Assembly (NCBI GenBank): GCA_946415315.1
Contig: CAMKRZ010000006.1
Location: forward strand, 68,168 to 120,916
DNA length: 52,749 bases
Source of the DNA: an uncultured Lachnoclostridium sp.
GTDB lineage: Bacteria; Bacillota; Clostridia; Lachnospirales; Lachnospiraceae
Reading direction: 5' to 3'
In this document: piece after piece, positions 16,378 through 23,782 of the stretch
How positions within the stretch are numbered: the first letter of the stretch is position 1
Layout of the letters: each line of letters starts with the position of its first letter
The notes under the pieces: model-generated
What the model was told of the DNA's origin: nothing
Seen by the model: the letters and a program-made list of their open reading frames with translations, nothing else
The model's database searches: none
Made by a program: the position numbers and the translations under genes

Positions 16378-17472
16378 TCAAAACTGCTCTGCCACATCAT
16401 ACTCGATCAGCAGATCGTCGCCGAGTTCCGTGATCCGGCGGTTCGTAAGCTTCACCGCCGCGTCCGGGTTTTCCGCGCCGAGTCCTTCGATCGGACTCTT
16501 CGCATCCCTGCCGCCCATCAGCATCGGCGCGACGTACGCCATCACATGGTTGACATATCCCGTGCGCAGAAGCGACTCATGAATCTCCCCGCCGCCCTCC
16601 GCAAGAACGCTGCTGATCTGCTGCTCCCCGAGTTTCGCGAGAAGCGCCTGCAGATCGACACGGCCATCCTCGCCCGGCAATACCCAGACCTGTGCTCCCG
16701 CCTCCTCGAGTTTCCGGATCTTCTCCTCCCACGCGACTGCGCAGGCAACGATCAGCGGATACTCACGGGCCGTCTGCACCAGTTTGCTCGTGAGCGGGAT
16801 CTGAAGCGTCGAATCGACCGCGATCCGCACCGGCTGGTGCGCTCCGGGCACCCGGCAGTTGAGCATCGGATCGTCCGCAAGCACCGTCCCGATCCCGGCC
16901 AGGATCGCCGCGTAGCGACCTCGCATCCGGTGCACATGCTCACGGGCAGTCTCGCCGGTGATCCATTTGGATGCGCCGGTTCTCGAGGCGATCTTTCCGT
17001 CGAGGGTCATCGCGTATTTTACGACTGCATACGGCAGTTTTGAAGTTATGTACCGGAAGAATTCCGGATTCAGCGCGTCGCACTCCTCACGCAAAAAATC
17101 CTCCGTGACCTCCGCGCCGTGTTCGCGAAGGATCGCCGCCCCCTTACCCGCGACAAGCGGGTTGGGATCGCGGGAACCGATGACCACGCGGGCGATTTTA
17201 TTCTCCAGGATTGCATCTGTGCAGGGCGGCTGATGTCCATGATGGCAGCACGGCTCCAGCGTGACGTAGATCGTAGCGCCCTCCGCGGATTCCGTGAGCG
17301 ATGCGATTGCTTCCCTCTCGGCGTGCAACCCGCCGAAACGCCGGTGGTAACCTTCCCCGATGATCCGGCCGTCCTTCACGATCACAGCGCCGACCATCGG
17401 ATTGGGCGCCGTCCAGCCGGCACCGCATGCAGCCAGTTCGATCGCCCTGCGCATGTAATCTGCTTCCGACAT
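16378..17472 (-). CDS. ribD: bifunctional riboflavin biosynthesis deaminase/reductase
   Basis: 364 residues. The N-terminal deaminase (1-145) has the zinc site LHAERE and PCCHHGHQPPC. The C-terminal reductase (about 146-364) has KYAMTLDGKIASRTGASKW and SVLAEGGGEIHESLL. It deaminates and reduces the pyrimidine product of GTP cyclohydrolase II. It is the first gene of the operon, downstream of the FMN riboswitch and attenuator, with AAGGAGGAGA 8-9 bases before the ATG. The Pro/Gly-dense hairpin at 17520-17545 lies in the untranslated leader. Confidence 0.95.
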   Translation of the reverse strand: MSEADYMRRAIELAACGAGWTAPNPMVGAVIVKDGRIIGEGYHRRFGGLHAEREAIASLTESAEGATIYVTLEPCCHHGHQPPCTDAILENKIARVVIGSRDPNPLVAGKGAAILREHGAEVTEDFLREECDALNPEFFRYITSKLPYAVVKYAMTLDGKIASRTGASKWITGETAREHVHRMRGRYAAILAGIGTVLADDPMLNCRVPGAHQPVRIAVDSTLQIPLTSKLVQTAREYPLIVACAVAWEEKIRKLEEAGAQVWVLPGEDGRVDLQALLAKLGEQQISSVLAEGGGEIHESLLRTGYVNHVMAYVAPMLMGGRDAKSPIEGLGAENPDAAVKLTNRRITELGDDLLIEYDVAEQF

Positions 17473-17563
17473 GGTTCCTCATCTCCTCCTTATCGTGCAC
17501 CTCGCGAGCCGACAGTCCAGTCCCGCCGGCCTCCGCCGGCGGAAGAACTCTCGCTTAGCGCGC

Positions 17564-17593
17564 AAAAAGACCCCGCAGAATTCCTGCGGGGCC
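17564..17593 (-). terminator. riboswitch-controlled intrinsic terminator (attenuator) of the rib operon
   Basis: On the minus strand CCCCGCAG and CTGCGGGG pair around a five-base loop, followed by TCTTTTT. It lies between the FMN aptamer and ribD, the usual position of the expression platform. FMN binding should favour this hairpin and stop transcription. Confidence 0.85.
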
Positions 17594-17623
17594 GATCGAA
17601 TTCATAGCAAATAAAGAATCGAC

Positions 17624-17726
17624 TTCTTCCATCCAGACTGTACTGTCGGCACCGGAATCCAACCGGTTCTGCGCTGCGCGCTCGCGGGCTATACCGCCGG
17701 TGGGGAATCTCACCCCGCCCCGAAGT
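17624..17726 (-). promoter_or_regulatory. FMN riboswitch (RFN element)
   Basis: Read on the minus strand, the conserved RFN blocks appear in order: CTTCGGGGCGGGGTGAGATT, CCCCACCGGCGGTATAGCCC, GCGAGC, a variable arm, GGATTCCGGTGCCGACAGTA and CAGTCTGGATGGAAGAAG. All six helices of the aptamer can be drawn. It begins about 3 bases after the predicted transcription start and is followed by an intrinsic terminator, so it acts by transcription attenuation on the ribD-ribE-ribBA-ribH operon. Confidence 0.95.
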
Positions 17727-17735
17727 TCGATTATG

Positions 17736-17764
17736 ATACTAATCCAAAACACCGAAAATGTCAA
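17736..17764 (-). promoter_or_regulatory. promoter of the riboflavin operon
   Basis: Minus-strand TTGACA (17759-17764), a 17-base spacer and TAGTAT (17736-17741) place the start near 17728, immediately before the FMN aptamer. One GGAAAATG word (17771-17778) and a TTCCGTGA/TCACGGAA hairpin lie just upstream, between the serpin stop and this promoter. Confidence 0.8.
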
Positions 17765-17792
17765 GCGCATCATTTTCCGTGAACCGGTAACG

Positions 17793-19421
17793 TCACGGAA
17801 TCTCCACGATCCCCACGAAGAGAGGAGTTCCGTTTGATGCGCAGATCGCGAACATGAACGGTCGATTCAGAACGAAATCCACCTCGTCATCGGAAGGCAT
17901 GTCCGCGCCGACCGCAGGCATTACCGTAAATGCCGCTGCTTCCACGCCCTCCTCGTCAATCTTGACCCGAACGCTGTGATCGACCTTGGAGAGCCAGATT
18001 CCCTGCGAGTTCTCGACAAGAGCTGAAAAATCAGCCTTTCCCATGTCGAATGCATCCGTGATACCGAGTTTCTGTAACTTTTCGCTGAGTTCCATGTTCG
18101 ATGAGATATCAAACTTCGGCACAGCAAAGTTAATAAGCATATTATCCTTACACGTCGGTTTCTCCTGCTCACCTCCGAGCAGCGCGAACACCTGCGGATC
18201 ACTCAGCAGTTCTTCCACACTCACGCCCTCATCCGGCAGAAAATAGACCATGTGATTGTTCTGATAGTCATCATCAAAATACTGGTAAACAGCCGCAAAC
18301 TTGTCGCCGGCAAAGTACGTACCGCTCCCGAATGTCTGATGCATGAAATCGCACGTAACATCCCCGGACTGCGCATGGAAGGTCTGCTCGTACGTATTGT
18401 ACGTTTCAAAGCTATGTCTCCATTTCGCGTTGAAATACAGCGTTGTTGCGATTGTAAGAGCGGTTAACTCGTCAAACTTCTGATCCTTCACGGAATCGCT
18501 CAGGAGGCCGCCTGTCTGCTCGTTGAGCCATGCCCGGAGCGCCTGATCATACTCTGCAGACCCCATCGTTCCGCGGAACGTCGAAGCGTGATACGTCTTT
18601 GCAAGCCGCTCGACCGTATCCGGAATATACCGGCAGGCGTCATCATCGCGAAGCCACAGTGCCCCCGCCAACACGCTCTTCATCAGTCCGTTGTCCCGGT
18701 ACATCAGATTCCATGCCGTGTCTGACATTTCGCGCAAGAGCCCGATGTCATTCACTCCGAGCAACCGCATGACCTGTGTTCTCGTGTCACCGTCCGTCAC
18801 TTCGGCAAGCATCGCAAGCGCCATATACAGATTGGCCGGCGAGTACACGCGGTTCGTGCCGGTTTCGCCCGAGAGCAGCTGCGCCATGCTGGACTGCGCG
18901 AAGCTCGAAACACCGTTCAAAGCCGTCGTTCTCTGTGACGCGGAAAATCCCGACATGTGTGCGTAGCTGGCATTACTCCATTTCCGGTATGCTCTGTCGT
19001 ACGCCTCAAACAGAAATTGCCCGTCTTTGGTCTCGTAATCTTCCATATTCGGGATGACTGCCGCCTTCGGATACTCCGCCTTGGCTAAACGGTACTTCGT
19101 CAGATACTTCTCCCACTCCGATACTTTCTCTTCTTCACGGTTTCCGCCCTGCTTTTCCCCTCCGGGCGTCACCGTCACGGTGACCGTTGTTGTCGCATTC
19201 TTATCCATCTTGTTATTCTCCCGGAAAATGCCCTTCCCGAGCATCCACACAGCTGCTCCCACAACAAGCACGACCGCTGCCGCCGCAGCGATCCGTCTGA
19301 GCCGGGCTACCTTGCGACTGCGTGCCTGCTCGTCACCTCCGGCGCTTGGCGTCTGCTCGCTCCGCTCCAGAACCTCGTCATCGATCGCGCTCATGTTCTC
19401 AAACAAATCTTCCGCCTTCAT
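17793..19421 (-). CDS. transmembrane serpin with short cytoplasmic N-terminus, linked to an ECF sigma gene
   Basis: 542 residues from the ATG at 19421 (AAGGAG 6 bases upstream). Residues 1-42 are a charged cytoplasmic segment (MKAEDLFENMSAIDDEVLER) resembling tails of sigma-linked membrane proteins. A helix at about 43-62 spans the membrane, a TVTVTVTP linker follows, and a full serpin domain occupies about 150-542. The serpin signatures are YSPANLYMALAML, LYFNAKW, the hinge DEEGVEAAAFT and the C-terminal FVLNRPFMFAI. P14 is Val instead of Thr/Ser, but the Ala run expected for loop insertion is present. Predicted P1 is near VGA/DM. It lies 70 bases after an ECF sigma gene, in the position of an anti-sigma factor. 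Confidence 0.88.
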   Translation of the reverse strand: MKAEDLFENMSAIDDEVLERSEQTPSAGGDEQARSRKVARLRRIAAAAAVVLVVGAAVWMLGKGIFRENNKMDKNATTTVTVTVTPGGEKQGGNREEEKVSEWEKYLTKYRLAKAEYPKAAVIPNMEDYETKDGQFLFEAYDRAYRKWSNASYAHMSGFSASQRTTALNGVSSFAQSSMAQLLSGETGTNRVYSPANLYMALAMLAEVTDGDTRTQVMRLLGVNDIGLLREMSDTAWNLMYRDNGLMKSVLAGALWLRDDDACRYIPDTVERLAKTYHASTFRGTMGSAEYDQALRAWLNEQTGGLLSDSVKDQKFDELTALTIATTLYFNAKWRHSFETYNTYEQTFHAQSGDVTCDFMHQTFGSGTYFAGDKFAAVYQYFDDDYQNNHMVYFLPDEGVSVEELLSDPQVFALLGGEQEKPTCKDNMLINFAVPKFDISSNMELSEKLQKLGITDAFDMGKADFSALVENSQGIWLSKVDHSVRVKIDEEGVEAAAFTVMPAVGADMPSDDEVDFVLNRPFMFAICASNGTPLFVGIVEIP

Positions 19422-19491
19422 CACTGTCTCCTTCCCCAAGTCGGGGTCTGCTCGTTGCGGCGGTTTTCATTTTCCGCATCAACACCGCAAT

Positions 19492-20049
19492 TCACAGCAA
19501 CTCGCTCTCCGTCAAATGCTCCCGCAGTTTCTTCCTCGTCCGGTTCAGTATGACGCTCACGTTATTTTCCGTTAGACCGTACCGCGCAGCGATCTCCTTC
19601 ACGCTCTCCGCGAAGAAGTATCGTCTTGCGAAAATGTTGCCTTCCCGCTCGGGCAGTCCGTGCACGAAACTCCGGATTGCCTGCGCCAACTCCTCCGCGA
19701 TCACCGCGGCCTCAGTGTCGGAATTACCCGGAACACATTCCTCCAGCTCCTCGAGCGCCAGCGCAACTTCCCCGCCCCCGCGCCTGCCGGCGAGCGTGGC
19801 CTTTCTTCTGTTGATCGCGTGGTTTCGCGCAAGGCGCGCCAGAAAGATGCGCAATGCAGCCGGACGCTGCGGCGGAATGACATTCCACGCGGAAAGAAGG
19901 GTATCGTTAACACACTCCTCGGAATCCTCGTGGTTCCCGAGTATGTGGTTCGCAACCGTATAGAGATATCGATGATATTTCTGCTCCGTCTCCCGAAGCG
20001 CGGTCTCATCCCGCTGAAACATCAGATTGATGATCTGCCCGTCTTCCAT
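19492..20049 (-). CDS. ECF-type RNA polymerase sigma factor upstream of the transmembrane serpin
   Basis: 185 residues. Region 2 is visible at about 20-75 (YTVANHILGNHEDSEECVND, then LLSAWNVIPP) and region 4 at about 130-180 (SVKEIAARYGLTENNVSVIL). GGGAGG lies 7 bases before the ATG. It is paralogous in layout to the sigma at 1095-1664 and, like it, is followed by a gene for a membrane protein with a short charged cytoplasmic N-terminus. It probably directs transcription of its own operon and of unknown extracellular-stress genes. Confidence 0.88.
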   Translation of the reverse strand: MEDGQIINLMFQRDETALRETEQKYHRYLYTVANHILGNHEDSEECVNDTLLSAWNVIPPQRPAALRIFLARLARNHAINRRKATLAGRRGGGEVALALEELEECVPGNSDTEAAVIAEELAQAIRSFVHGLPEREGNIFARRYFFAESVKEIAARYGLTENNVSVILNRTRKKLREHLTESELL

Positions 20050-20100
20050 CGCGATGCCTCCCTCTGCGGCATTTGACGTAGATCCTATGTCCTACACCCT

Positions 20101-20129
20101 ATAGTACAACTTTTTTCAAAGAATCTTAC
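20101..20129 (-). promoter_or_regulatory. candidate promoter of the second ECF sigma gene
   Basis: Minus-strand GTAAGA (20124-20129), 17 bases, TACTAT (20101-20106), with GAAAAAAGTTG abutting the -10. This matches the layout upstream of the first sigma gene (GTAACC, GAAAAAGTTG, TATAAT). On the plus strand 20087-20107 reads as three tandem heptads CCTATGT-CCTACAC-CCTATAG within the early leader. Confidence 0.35.
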
Positions 20130-20140
20130 GCGGAAAATGG

Positions 20141-20172
20141 AAAAAGCAGTGATCCGGTAGACAAATCACTGC
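20141..20172 (-). terminator. intrinsic terminator of the small-peptide unit
   Basis: On the minus strand GCAGTGAT (20165-20172 complement) pairs with ATCACTGC (20146-20153 complement) around an 11-base loop and is followed by TTTTTCC. It begins 3 bases after the stop of the second small reading frame. Confidence 0.8.
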
Positions 20173-20175
20173 ATA

Positions 20176-20292
20176 TTATTCCTGCGACAGAAGTTTGCAT
20201 ATCCGGAATGCAAACGGTCTTCCGCAGTTACGGCGTATTTCTACATCAAGCCCGCCTGCCACCAGGTCCGATTCATCGTCGCCGAGGAGCAT
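20176..20292 (-). CDS. possible second double-glycine leader peptide with cationic two-cysteine core
   Basis: 38 codons from the ATG at 20292 (a GTG at 20334 in the same frame would give 52). The start of the frame reads MLLGDDESDLVAGG, the ending of typical double-glycine leaders of bacteriocin and RiPP precursors. After GG comes a 24-residue core, LDVEIRRNC then GRPFAFRICKLLSQE, with five basic residues and two cysteines ten apart. A terminator follows 3 bases after its stop, so the transcript is just long enough to carry it. The ribosome site (AAAAGG) is weak and the leader is short, so this could be a remnant. It overlaps no other gene if the ATG is used. Confidence 0.45.
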   Translation of the reverse strand: MLLGDDESDLVAGGLDVEIRRNCGRPFAFRICKLLSQE

Positions 20293-20311
20293 GCCGGCCT
20301 TTTGGTTGGTC

Positions 20312-20545
20312 TTATTCTTGAGAAAGATCGACACAATGCAAGGGCATGCTGCAGGCATTGCAGTACTTAGGATAGGGAGTTTCATAAAGGCATGTATTCC
20401 CGCAATACTCGTGATGTATCCAATAAACACCCGGACCTGAAAAGGGAGCCATGTACTTGTTGTCGTCGTATTTATCGCCTCCACCGGTCACCTTATCCAG
20501 CAGTTCATCATTCAAAGCTACTGTTTTACTTTTGTCATTTTTCAT
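20312..20545 (-). CDS. small double-glycine leader peptide, cysteine-rich (putative bacteriocin/RiPP precursor)
   Basis: 77 residues. The N-terminal 22 (ending ALNDELLDKVTGG) match double-glycine leaders, which are cut after GG by C39-peptidase ABC exporters. The remaining 55 residues contain five cysteines (EYCGNTC, YCNAC, LHC) and many Tyr/Pro, so disulphides, thioether modification or metal binding are possible. It has its own promoter (20587-20615) and the unit ends at the terminator 20141-20172. No exporter or modifying enzyme is encoded nearby. The surrounding 20.1-20.7 kb is more AT-rich than its neighbours, which may mean transfer. RBS GGAGAG. Confidence 0.7.
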   Translation of the reverse strand: MKNDKSKTVALNDELLDKVTGGGDKYDDNKYMAPFSGPGVYWIHHEYCGNTCLYETPYPKYCNACSMPLHCVDLSQE

Positions 20546-20586
20546 GAAGAAACTCTCCGATCAAAGATTATTCCTAATCTGAACAC

Positions 20587-20615
20587 ATTCTATCACAGCT
20601 TTCGTCACGATACAA
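20587..20615 (-). promoter_or_regulatory. promoter of the small-peptide unit
   Basis: Minus-strand TTGTAT (20610-20615), 17-base spacer, TAGAAT (20587-20592). It gives a leader of about 35 bases before the peptide ATG. Confidence 0.65.
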
Positions 20616-20674
20616 TCACACGATTTGAGTCACATTACATGTTAAAGATTTACTAGTGGTCAATGCGTTGAAGA

Positions 20675-20711
20675 CAAAAAAAGATTGCTACTCTTGTTAA
20701 ATAGCAATCTT
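20675..20711 (-). terminator. intrinsic terminator of the tRNA-Ser pair
   Basis: A 10-bp perfect stem AAGATTGCTA/TAGCAATCTT with an 11-base loop, followed on the minus strand by TTTTTTT. It lies 8 bases after the mature end of the second tRNA. Confidence 0.88.
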
Positions 20712-20718
20712 ATTATGA

Positions 20719-20807
20719 CGGAGAAGGAGGGATTTGAACCCTCGCACCGCTATCAACGGCCTGCACCCTTTCCAGGGGTGTCCCTTCAGCCTCTTGGGTA
20801 CTTCTCC
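20719..20807 (-). tRNA. tRNA-Ser (anticodon GGA)
   Basis: An 89-base class II tRNA: acceptor GGAGAAG/CTTCTCC, anticodon stem CACCC/GGGTG with loop CTGGAAA (anticodon GGA), a long variable arm (CAGGCCGTTGATAGCGGTGC), T arm GAGGG-TTCAAAT-CCCTC and discriminator G. CCA is not encoded. Confidence 0.95.
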
Positions 20808-20893
20808 ATATGGTGAAGCTTCGACTGCAGTCTTTTGGACAGCCGAACAACTTACTCGATATTTGGTTTGTGTGTCTTCGAAGGAAAACCGAA

Positions 20894-20979
20894 CGGAGAA
20901 TGTGGGATTCGAACCCACGGTTCCTTTCGGAAACACCGGTTTTCAAGACCGGCGCCTTAAACCACTCGGCCAACTCTCC
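20894..20979 (-). tRNA. tRNA-Ser (anticodon TGA)
   Basis: An 86-base class II tRNA: acceptor GGAGAGT/ATTCTCC, anticodon stem CCGGT/ACCGG with loop CTTGAAA (anticodon TGA), a long variable arm with stem TTCC/GGAA, T arm GTGGG-TTCGAAT-CCCAC and discriminator G. CCA is not encoded. It is first in a two-tRNA transcript with tRNA-Ser(GGA), 86 bases apart. Confidence 0.95.
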
Positions 20980-20995
20980 AAAGAACGCGAATACT

Positions 20996-21024
20996 AAAGT
21001 AACACAAGAACCGGCCCTTGTCAA
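20996..21024 (-). promoter_or_regulatory. promoter of the tRNA-Ser pair
   Basis: Minus-strand TTGACA (21019-21024), 17-base spacer, TACTTT (20996-21001), about 10 bases upstream of the first tRNA. Confidence 0.8.
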
Positions 21025-21081
21025 GTGATTTCCGGCGTTTTCGGAGAAACTTGGTGAAGAATCTTAATCATGCCTCCGGCG

Positions 21082-22230
21082 TTACCTCTCGCCCAGCTTC
21101 AACCCCGGTACCGCGTTGAGCGTCAGATCCGCCACATTGCCGCGCAGGTATTCGTAATACGCCGCCGCACCGATCATCGCCGCGTTGTCGGTGCACAGGA
21201 TCGGCTCCGGATAGAGAACGCGCATACCGTTCGCCTCGCCGACCTCACGCATGCGGTTGCGAAGCGCCGAGTTGGATGCGACACCCCCCGCGATGGCTAC
21301 CGTGCTCACGCCCTCCGCCTTCGCCGCCGCGATCGTGCGCGTCACCAGAACGTCCACCACAGCCGCCTGGAACGAAGCCGCAAGGTCCGCCTTCGTGGTT
21401 CCGTCGGAAAATGTCTCCGGGCACGCCTCGGTTCCTTCCGCATCGCCGCCGGTCGGCACGCCGTGGCGCACAAGTTCCGCCGGATCGATCTTCGCGGATC
21501 CGTCCGTACGCAGAGCATCCTTCGCCGCGTCGCGCAGTCTCATTTTCTCAATGTTGATGTAATTCAACACCGCCGACTTCAGACCGCTGAAGCTGAAATC
21601 GTACGGACAGTCTTCAATGTGTGCCCGCGGGAATGCGATGGCTTCCGAATCGCCCTGCTTCGCCAGAGCATCGACCTTCGGTCCGCCTGGATAGCCTAAG
21701 CCGATCGCGCGCGCGATCTTGTCGTACGCCTCGCCCGCCGCATCGTCGTGCGTGCGCCCGATGATCCGGTACGTTCCGTAGTCCTCGACCATGACGATGT
21801 GCGTGTGCCCTCCCGAGACGACAAGACACAGAAACGGCGGCTCCAGCTCCGGGTGCGAAATGTAGTTGGCCGACACGTGTCCCTCGATGTGATGAACGCC
21901 GATCAGCGGCTTGCCCGCCGCATACGCGATGGCCTTCGCCTCCGCGACGCCGACCAGGAGGGAACCGACCAGGCCTGGCCCGTAGGTGACCGCGATCGCA
22001 TCGATCTCGTCGAGCGTCATGTTCGCCTTCGCGAGCGCCTCCGTGATCACGGGATTGATCTTCTCAATGTGCTTTCTCGAGGCAATCTCCGGCACTACCC
22101 CGCCGTAGAGCGTGTGCAGCGCGATCTGCGACGAGATGATGTTCGACAGCACTTCGCGCCCGTTGCGCACGACTGCCGCCGCGGTCTCATCGCAGGAGGA
22201 TTCGATTGCCAGAATGTATGTGCCCTTCAT
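21082..22230 (-). CDS. tsaD: tRNA N6-threonylcarbamoyladenosine transferase
   Basis: 382 residues of the Kae1/TsaD ASKHA family. It begins [15 protein letters not shown], carries the metal-binding HHIEGH (His114 and His118), and has [10 protein letters not shown] and [14 protein letters not shown]. It transfers the threonylcarbamoyl group to A37 of ANN-decoding tRNAs, working with TsaB and TsaE encoded upstream in the same direction. An insert of about 40 residues around 255-295, rich in Asp/Glu/Thr/Gly, is longer than in most homologues. The ATG follows the rnz stop by 3 bases. Confidence 0.95.
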   Translation of the reverse strand: MKGTYILAIESSCDETAAAVVRNGREVLSNIISSQIALHTLYGGVVPEIASRKHIEKINPVITEALAKANMTLDEIDAIAVTYGPGLVGSLLVGVAEAKAIAYAAGKPLIGVHHIEGHVSANYISHPELEPPFLCLVVSGGHTHIVMVEDYGTYRIIGRTHDDAAGEAYDKIARAIGLGYPGGPKVDALAKQGDSEAIAFPRAHIEDCPYDFSFSGLKSAVLNYINIEKMRLRDAAKDALRTDGSAKIDPAELVRHGVPTGGDAEGTEACPETFSDGTTKADLAASFQAAVVDVLVTRTIAAAKAEGVSTVAIAGGVASNSALRNRMREVGEANGMRVLYPEPILCTDNAAMIGAAAYYEYLRGNVADLTLNAVPGLKLGER

Positions 22231-22233
22231 GTG

Positions 22234-23151
22234 TTACGCCTCATTTTCCTCAAACATCAGATCGACAAACTGCCCGTCACGGCTGATCACCGTGTTCGGG
22301 AAGATTGCCCTCGCGCAGTCCGCGAACTGCTCCGGATGGACGAGCGACGGACTGTAGTGGGTGAGCCACATTTGCCGAACGCCGGCCTCCTTCGCGATCG
22401 TCGCCGCCTCGGCAAATGTCATGTGGCGGTGCTCCTTCGCCTTCTTCTCGGAACCGGGCTCGCCGTACATGCCCTCGCAGATGAACAGATCCGCGCCTGT
22501 CGCTGCCTCGGTGATCGATGACACCGGCCGCGAGTCGGTGCAATATGTGAACTTCAGGCCCCTGCGCTCCGGTCCGAGGATCATGTCCGGCGTGTATGTG
22601 ACGCCGTCCTCCTCGATCGTCTGCCCCTTCTGCAGGCGGTTCCACATCGACATCGGCACGTTGTTCTCCGCCGCCTTGTCCGGCTGAAATTTGCCCTGCC
22701 GGCGCACAACGATCGAATAGCCGTAGCAGACAATATTGTGGCTCACGCGGAACGCCTCGATCGTATATTCCCTGCACGGGATTGTCTCAAACGGCTGCGT
22801 CAGCTCCACAAACCGCACCTCGAATGGCAGGTCCTGCGCGATGATGCAGAGAGACCGCACAACCGTCTCGGTTCCCCGCGGCCCGATGATGGTAACCGGC
22901 TCCGTCCGATCCGCGTTGCCCATCGAGAGCAGCAGCCCGGGCAAACCGCTCACATGGTCGCCGTGCGTGTGCGTGATCAGGATCATATCGATGTCATGGC
23001 AACTGAAACCGCGCTTGCGAAGCGCCACCTGTGTGCCCTCGCCGCAGTCGATCAGCAGCCCGAATCCGTTGTATCTCGTCAAACAGGAAGTCAGGAAGCG
23101 CCCCGGCAGGGGCATCATCCCGCTCGTTCCCAGCAGACAAACCTCCAGCAT
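22234..23151 (-). CDS. rnz: ribonuclease Z
   Basis: 305 residues of the metallo-beta-lactamase fold, with the zinc motif THTHGDHVSGLPG at 60-72 and later metal/active-site residues in ICEGMYGE and AKEHRHMTFAEAA. It removes 3' trailers from tRNA precursors lacking an encoded CCA, which fits the three CCA-less tRNA genes in this window. It lies between rimI and tsaD in a tRNA-modification cluster, an association I regard as functionally sensible. RBS AGAGGT precedes the ATG. Confidence 0.93.
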   Translation of the reverse strand: MLEVCLLGTSGMMPLPGRFLTSCLTRYNGFGLLIDCGEGTQVALRKRGFSCHDIDMILITHTHGDHVSGLPGLLLSMGNADRTEPVTIIGPRGTETVVRSLCIIAQDLPFEVRFVELTQPFETIPCREYTIEAFRVSHNIVCYGYSIVVRRQGKFQPDKAAENNVPMSMWNRLQKGQTIEEDGVTYTPDMILGPERRGLKFTYCTDSRPVSSITEAATGADLFICEGMYGEPGSEKKAKEHRHMTFAEAATIAKEAGVRQMWLTHYSPSLVHPEQFADCARAIFPNTVISRDGQFVDLMFEENEA

Positions 23152-23212
23152 AACTACCTCTTTCTGTTCCGTCTTCCGAAAATGTCATCTCACCGGCAGC
23201 ATCCGCACCTCT

Positions 23213-23716
23213 TTATCTCTGCGCGGTCCCCCGATCGGTCTCGCATGCGGTCTCCCGCACGTATATGTATCCGTTCTCCACGGGATTCTCATAGTAATTC
23301 TTCCGCATACCGACGCGGACAAAGCCCTCCTGCTCATACAGGGCGATTGCTCCCGCGTTGTGCTCGCGCACCTCGAGGAACACGACCTCCGCACCGGCCT
23401 GCTCCGCCTCGCTCACAAGTCCTCGAAGCAGAAGCCTGCCGAGTCCCTTCCGCCTCGCGTCCGGTGCGACGGCAATATTTGCGATCTGCGCCTCGGGAAC
23501 CGTGAGGAACATTCCCGCGTAGCCGAGCACGCGCGCCCCGTCTTTCACGGCGACAAAGCGGTACAGCGCATTTTCCAGGGAATCCCGCAACACCTGCTCG
23601 CTCCACGGGTCCGAGAAGCAGATCCGCTCCAGCTCCGCGATCTGCGGGATATCCGCTTCAACCACGGTGCACACGGAAAATGATGGTTTCTCAGTTGTTC
23701 GTTCTCTCTTCTCCAA
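23213..23716 (-). CDS. rimI: ribosomal-protein-alanine N-acetyltransferase, GNAT family
   Basis: 167 residues. The core is a GNAT fold: LERICFSDPWSEQVLRDSL at the N-terminus, APDARRKGLGRLLLRGLV as the acetyl-CoA pyrophosphate loop (R-x-x-G-x-G/A), and EVREHNAGAIALYEQEGF near the C-terminus, all typical of RimI. The likely start is TTG at 23716, with GGGAGA about 6 bases upstream; internal GTG starts are possible. It lies between tsaB and rnz, the classic tsaB-rimI-tsaD association in Firmicutes. RimI acetylates ribosomal protein S18 in enterobacteria; the substrate here is unproven. Confidence 0.9.
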   Translation of the reverse strand: MEKRERTTEKPSFSVCTVVEADIPQIAELERICFSDPWSEQVLRDSLENALYRFVAVKDGARVLGYAGMFLTVPEAQIANIAVAPDARRKGLGRLLLRGLVSEAEQAGAEVVFLEVREHNAGAIALYEQEGFVRVGMRKNYYENPVENGYIYVRETACETDRGTAQR

Positions 23717-23782
23717 ATTCTGTCTCCCGCCGATCCGCGCACTCTGCCTTGGCAGGGAACGGAAACGCCCCGCCGATGGCTC

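Noticed and set aside
19170-19200. Repetitive GTCACCGTCACGGTGAC tract as a regulatory palindrome
   Set aside because: It encodes a TVTVTVT linker of the transmembrane serpin; the palindrome follows from Thr-Val codons.
20697-21024. Open frames across the two tRNA-Ser genes
   Set aside because: They overlap structured RNA genes with promoter and terminator; no coding evidence.
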